A DNA stretch of 8,560 nt from Candidatus Njordarchaeota archaeon (lineage in GTDB: Archaea > Asgardarchaeota > Njordarchaeia > Njordarchaeales > Njordarchaeaceae): contig JAHQWF010000023.1 in the NCBI GenBank assembly GCA_029856055.1, positions 1 through 8,560 of the forward strand, in the 5' to 3' direction. A program made the translations under genes and the position numbers. The notes under the pieces were generated by a model. The model made no database searches. It had not been told where the DNA came from and saw only the letters and a list, made by a program, of their open reading frames with translations. Each line of letters opens with the position of its first letter. Within the stretch, counting starts at the first letter, position 1. This document shows, piece by piece, positions 6,531 through 8,560 of this stretch.

Positions 6531-7238
6531 ATGATAGATCCAGAGAAAATAAAAGTAGTCGCCACGGATATAGATGGTACTATCGCTAACGATAAAAGAG
6601 AACTTAACTTAAATGCTATTCGAGCTATAAGAAAACTTGAGAAAAAAGGGATAAGAGTTATTCTCGTTTCGAGCCAATCATTTCTGATAGTAAGCGATCT
6701 AGCAATCTATTTAGGTGCTAAAGGACCAGTTATTGGTGAAACTGGAGCCGTTGTTGGATATCCTCGAAGCCCAGTTTTCATCGCTAGATGGAAATATGAT
6801 TCTCACAAAATAACTAAAATAATGCTTTCTATGGGTTTTAGATCATCATTTAGCAATCCATTTAGATTCTCTAACTTAGCTTTTTCCAGAACGGAGGATG
6901 CTACAGCAACCGAAAATGAGATATATGAGCGATTAAGAAAAGAGGGTATAACAGATATAGAGGTTTATGATTCAGGTTTCGCTGTTCATATTCTCCCAAA
7001 GGGTGTTAATAAAGGCAGTGGATTACTGAAAGCAATTGAATTGCTTAAAGTTAAGATAGATGAGGTCGTGGTTATTGGAGACGGGATGAATGATCTACCT
7101 ATGTTTAAAGTAGCTAAGTACTCTTTTGCACCAGCTAATGCTGACCCAATAATCAAGGAACATGCAACCATTGTTTCCAACAAGAAATATGGATCTGCAT
7201 TCGTTGAATTAGCGAGGATGTTACTTAGTAATAAATAA
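6531..7238 (+). CDS. HAD-superfamily phosphatase, archaeal phosphoglycolate phosphatase type
   Basis: The 235 residues have the four HAD motifs. Motif I is DIDGT (nucleophile Asp13, acid/base Asp15), motif II is the strand RVILVSSQS (Ser47), motif III is Lys161 in GVNKGSG and motif IV is GDGMNDLPMF (Asp184, Asp188). A cap domain of type C2B fits residues about 80-155. Length and layout match the archaeal phosphoglycolate phosphatase family (Thermoplasma TA0175 type), which hydrolyses 2-phosphoglycolate to glycolate and phosphate, a repair or salvage reaction in the cytoplasm using magnesium. Two substrate-pocket elements differ from what I recall of that family: SGN after motif II is SSQ here, and ENGG is ETGA (70-73). 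Another phosphorylated sugar or acid could therefore be the real substrate. Start is ATG with GGTGAT 5 bases before. A T-rich stretch follows the stop. Confidence 0.85.
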   Translation: MIDPEKIKVVATDIDGTIANDKRELNLNAIRAIRKLEKKGIRVILVSSQSFLIVSDLAIYLGAKGPVIGETGAVVGYPRSPVFIARWKYDSHKITKIMLSMGFRSSFSNPFRFSNLAFSRTEDATATENEIYERLRKEGITDIEVYDSGFAVHILPKGVNKGSGLLKAIELLKVKIDEVVVIGDGMNDLPMFKVAKYSFAPANADPIIKEHATIVSNKKYGSAFVELARMLLSNK

Positions 7239-7248
7239 TCATAACTAC

Positions 7249-7284
7249 TTTTTATTGTGTTACATACGTAATTCTTTAATTTTT
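7249..7284 (+). terminator. Possible T-tract terminator after the HAD phosphatase
   Basis: T-tracts at 7249-7253 and 7280-7284, with pyrimidine-rich sequence continuing to about 7307, lie 10-45 bases past the stop codon. There is no hairpin. This is typical of archaeal termination but is a weak signal in AT-rich DNA. Confidence 0.35.
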
Positions 7285-7340
7285 AATCACAGATATTCTT
7301 TCTCTTAAGCTTACCCTGATCTAATCAAGATATATAGCTA

Positions 7341-7350
7341 AATTTAAATA
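7341..7350 (+). promoter_or_regulatory. Likely TATA box for the small basic protein gene
   Basis: AATTTAAATA, preceded by a second AT element GATATATAG (7329-7337), would start transcription near 7370 and give a leader of about 100 bases before ATG 7471. A closer alternative is AAATTATAGG (7414-7423), which would initiate near 7443. Which one is used cannot be told by reading. Confidence 0.4.
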
Positions 7351-7352
7351 CT

Positions 7353-7363
7353 TTGTATTACAA
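7353..7363. promoter_or_regulatory. Palindrome TTGTATTACAA, operator-like (site 1)
   Basis: A perfect dyad of 5-base arms around one base, TTGTA-T-TACAA. It begins 3 bases after the proposed TATA box and ends before the expected initiation point, where a bound repressor would block polymerase. The same palindrome recurs at 7445-7455, and a 9-of-11 copy TTGTGTTACAT lies at 7255-7265. Operator function is an inference. Confidence 0.45.
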
Positions 7364-7444
7364 TTATATGTTTCGCCTTGCGTTGTAATTATGCCTTCTG
7401 GCAATACGAGGAAAAATTATAGGCAGAGAAGCCTAGAAATACAC

Positions 7445-7455
7445 TTGTAATACAA
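7445..7455. promoter_or_regulatory. Palindrome TTGTAATACAA, operator-like (site 2)
   Basis: The exact reverse complement of site 1, differing only in the central base when read on the same strand. Its centre is 92 bases from that of site 1. It ends 3 bases before the ribosome binding site of the 73-residue gene, so it could act on transcription from a near promoter or, paired with site 1 in RNA, on translation. Confidence 0.45.
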
Positions 7456-7457
7456 TA

Positions 7458-7463
7458 GAGGTG
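7458..7463 (+). promoter_or_regulatory. Ribosome binding site of the 73-residue protein gene
   Basis: GAGGTG stands 7 bases before ATG 7471, one of the best matches to the archaeal 16S tail in the window. It is strong support that the short gene is real. Confidence 0.65.
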
Positions 7464-7470
7464 CGTTTTA

Positions 7471-7692
7471 ATGGAACACGTCATAAGTTACAGGAAAGGC
7501 AGAAGAAGGGGAGAGTTATATAAATTGATATTAAATAATAGATGGATGTTAATTAGATGGAAAAGTGGTAAAGCATATTTCATAGATTTATTAACTGGTG
7601 ATAATGTACCTCAAGAACTAAGAAAAGTTCTATTAAAGGCCGAGAAAGAGATTTTTAAGGAAAAAATAGATTTAATAGATAATAGAAATTAA
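7471..7692 (+). CDS. Small basic protein, unknown; possible nucleic-acid binder
   Basis: This is a 73-residue protein with 17 Lys/Arg against 10 Asp/Glu. Basic residues cluster at the N-terminus (YRKGRRRGELYK, 7-18). The pattern suggests a strand pair across residues 3-21, another strand pair WMLIRWKSGKAYFIDLL (25-41), then an amphipathic helix from about 47 to 64 (PQELRKVLLKAEKEIFKE). A small beta sheet or barrel capped by a C-terminal helix is the layout of the crenarchaeal chromatin protein Sul7d, but I see only a loose resemblance and no sure homology. There is no zinc ligand set, helix-turn-helix or membrane segment. Start is ATG with a strong ribosome binding site. The upstream region carries two operator-like palindromes, so self-regulation is possible. 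The gene converges on 7700-8437 with 7 bases between. It is likely real; the function is not known. Confidence 0.65.
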   Translation: MEHVISYRKGRRRGELYKLILNNRWMLIRWKSGKAYFIDLLTGDNVPQELRKVLLKAEKEIFKEKIDLIDNRN

Positions 7693-7699
7693 TCAATAT

Positions 7700-8437
7700 T
7701 TATCTCCTTACCCTAGGATTATAGAATAGTAATAAATCTGACTTAGATAACTTAATAGACTTCTTCTTAATCTGCTTCATGATCTCTTCTATCTTCGCCT
7801 TATTATCATCATAGAATTTCAGTGATCCAGCAAATAAAATTAATGTTCTCCAAAACCTCTCATCTTTAACATTAGTCTTTATTTCCCATTCACCACCTAT
7901 ATCAAGTGTCTTCCCATCAACTTTAGCAATATCTTTCGCTGAATAAAGATCAGTAACTTTCCAATCACTGCCAAAAGCGAGCCTCTTGCTCCTTATCAAG
8001 ATAGGTTTTAATTCCCCGTCATCATTTATATATGTGAGTAGATATGAATCAGTTTCGGCGAATCTTGGTCTCAATCTCTCTATAGTGTAAACTATTTTTG
8101 AGCCAGGAAGCATAACTACATAAGCTGGTGATGGATCCTCGTTAACAATTGTTAGTGAAATTGATCTTCCCAAATTTTCATCGATCGCGCCAAGATACTC
8201 TATGTCAGTTGAGAATAATCTTATTGCTACACGTCTTTCTAACGGATTTTTTCTTTCCCATAATTCCTTTCTATAAGCAATATAACCGTAATCTTTCTTA
8301 TCTATCTCAACTTTACCAATAATATCCATATCTTTCGTGAACCTTCTGGATTTAGACATCAGTTCTTCCTTCTTCTTGATCCCGATTTCTGCAAGATGAA
8401 GCCCAGTTTTCCATAAATCAACCTTTATTTTGACCAT
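7700..8437 (-). CDS. Unknown soluble protein
   Basis: I do not recognise this 245-residue protein. It has no signal peptide and no membrane helix. Charged, mainly beta-type sequence runs from about 40 to 200 (GKVEIDKKDYGYIAYRKELW, SISLTIVNE, AYVVMLPGSKIVYTIERL, LDIGGEWEIKTNV). A basic helical C-terminus follows (KIEEIMKQIKKKSIKLSKSD, 214-233), ending in PRVRR. There is no cysteine and no obvious catalytic motif. An N-terminal helical stretch (LHLAEIGIKKKEELMSKSRR, 13-32) is strongly charged. Start is ATG 8437-8435 with GAGG at 8449-8446, 8 bases upstream, which supports this start. It appears to be transcribed alone within the window and converges on the small basic protein gene. The strong charge suits a thermophile's cytoplasmic protein; a structural or nucleic-acid role would be guesswork. 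Confidence 0.78.
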   Translation of the reverse strand: MVKIKVDLWKTGLHLAEIGIKKKEELMSKSRRFTKDMDIIGKVEIDKKDYGYIAYRKELWERKNPLERRVAIRLFSTDIEYLGAIDENLGRSISLTIVNEDPSPAYVVMLPGSKIVYTIERLRPRFAETDSYLLTYINDDGELKPILIRSKRLAFGSDWKVTDLYSAKDIAKVDGKTLDIGGEWEIKTNVKDERFWRTLILFAGSLKFYDDNKAKIEEIMKQIKKKSIKLSKSDLLLFYNPRVRR

Positions 8438-8457
8438 TTTTATATCCTCAAAGAAGC

Positions 8458-8560
8458 TTGGATTTGGAAATAGTTAAATATGAAATAGATAAAAAATGTA
8501 TAAAAAATGTTACTAATGAATTAAGAGATAACTGTCTGAGCTTCTATAATAAAGTATTAG
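8458..8560 (+). CDS. Possible start of a plus-strand gene running off the right edge
   Basis: From TTG at 8458 (or TTG 8464) the frame stays open to the window end for 34 codons and reads as a plausible charged helix (DLEIVKYEIDKKC, then NELRDNCLSFYNKVL). The frame is open from 8434, after a TGA at 8431-8433. No ribosome binding site precedes either TTG. A TATA-like TTTTTATATC (8437-8446) could give a leaderless message. Against it: it would overlap the promoter of the divergent gene, and an open frame of this length arises by chance in AT-rich DNA. Treat as tentative. Confidence 0.25.
   Translation, partial: MDLEIVKYEIDKKCIKNVTNELRDNCLSFYNKVL
8473..8507 (-). promoter_or_regulatory. Promoter region of the 245-residue protein gene
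   Basis: Read on the minus strand there are three TATA-like elements: TTTTTTATAC (8507-8498), TTTTTTATCT (8496-8487) and CATATTTAAC (8482-8473). The last would place initiation near 8452, just ahead of the ribosome binding site; the others give longer leaders. The first two fall in a short direct repeat (AAAAAATGT at 8491-8499 and 8502-8510 on the plus strand). Confidence 0.4.

Noticed and set aside
6986..7183. Minus-strand open frame of 65 codons opposite HAD motif IV
   Set aside because: It is the antisense of a conserved catalytic region and has no start signals.
7318..7328. Short dyad TGAT-CTA-ATCA upstream of the TATA box
   Set aside because: Arms of 4 bases are expected by chance in this composition, and it is not repeated elsewhere in the gap.
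7395..7431. Possible stem CTTCT/AGAAG in the leader
   Set aside because: Only 5 pairs with mismatches on both sides and a 27-base loop; not convincing as a tRNA, C/D box RNA or riboswitch. No C box plus D box pair was found.
8513..8560. Minus-strand frame open from the right edge to TAG at 8513-8515
   Set aside because: Only 15 codons with unremarkable composition; too short to call a gene end.

Overview
The window looks like chromosomal DNA of an anaerobic, thermophilic-type crenarchaeon, with Desulfurococcales relatives such as Staphylothermus or Ignisphaera as a guess. The evidence is AT-rich DNA (roughly one third G+C by hand count of sample lines), proteins rich in Lys, Ile and Glu, TATA-type promoters, GAGG/GGTGAT ribosome binding sites, several TTG starts, poly-T terminators and an archaeal-type HAD phosphoglycolate phosphatase. 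No species can be fixed without a search.

Layout. Positions 1-252 (+) hold the 3' end of a peptide/sugar-type ABC solute-binding protein gene. It is more G+C-rich than the rest and seems to lack the usual second half of the family. It ends in a hairpin followed by T-tracts. Next comes a minus-strand pair with a 4-base ATGA overlap: an unknown soluble protein (1006-1689) followed by an unknown five-helix membrane protein (254-1009). A divergent promoter region of 133 bases separates this pair from a plus-strand operon, and a 17-base inverted repeat sits where the promoter of the pair should be.

The plus operon runs from 1823 to 6451. It encodes a 938-residue double FtsX/MacB-type ABC permease, its MacB/LolD-type ATPase with an added coiled-coil tail, and a DMT/EamA-family transporter. 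The permease carries both transmembrane halves in one chain, so two ATPase subunits plus one permease would make a complete transporter. The EamA protein would be a second, separate membrane transporter made from the same message.

A separately promoted HAD phosphatase follows (6531-7238). The next 232 bases without a confident gene hold two perfect 11-base palindromes (TTGTAWTACAA), a weaker third copy and a long leader ahead of a 73-residue basic protein (7471-7692). That protein may bind nucleic acid. An unrecognised 245-residue protein (7700-8437, minus) faces it. The last 100 bases contain the minus gene's promoter and possibly the start of a plus-strand gene that leaves the window.

I find no CRISPR array, tRNA, rRNA, insertion sequence or clear phage feature. 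The points most worth a second look are the palindrome-studded leader with its small basic protein, the truncated solute-binding protein, and the ABC/EamA operon.
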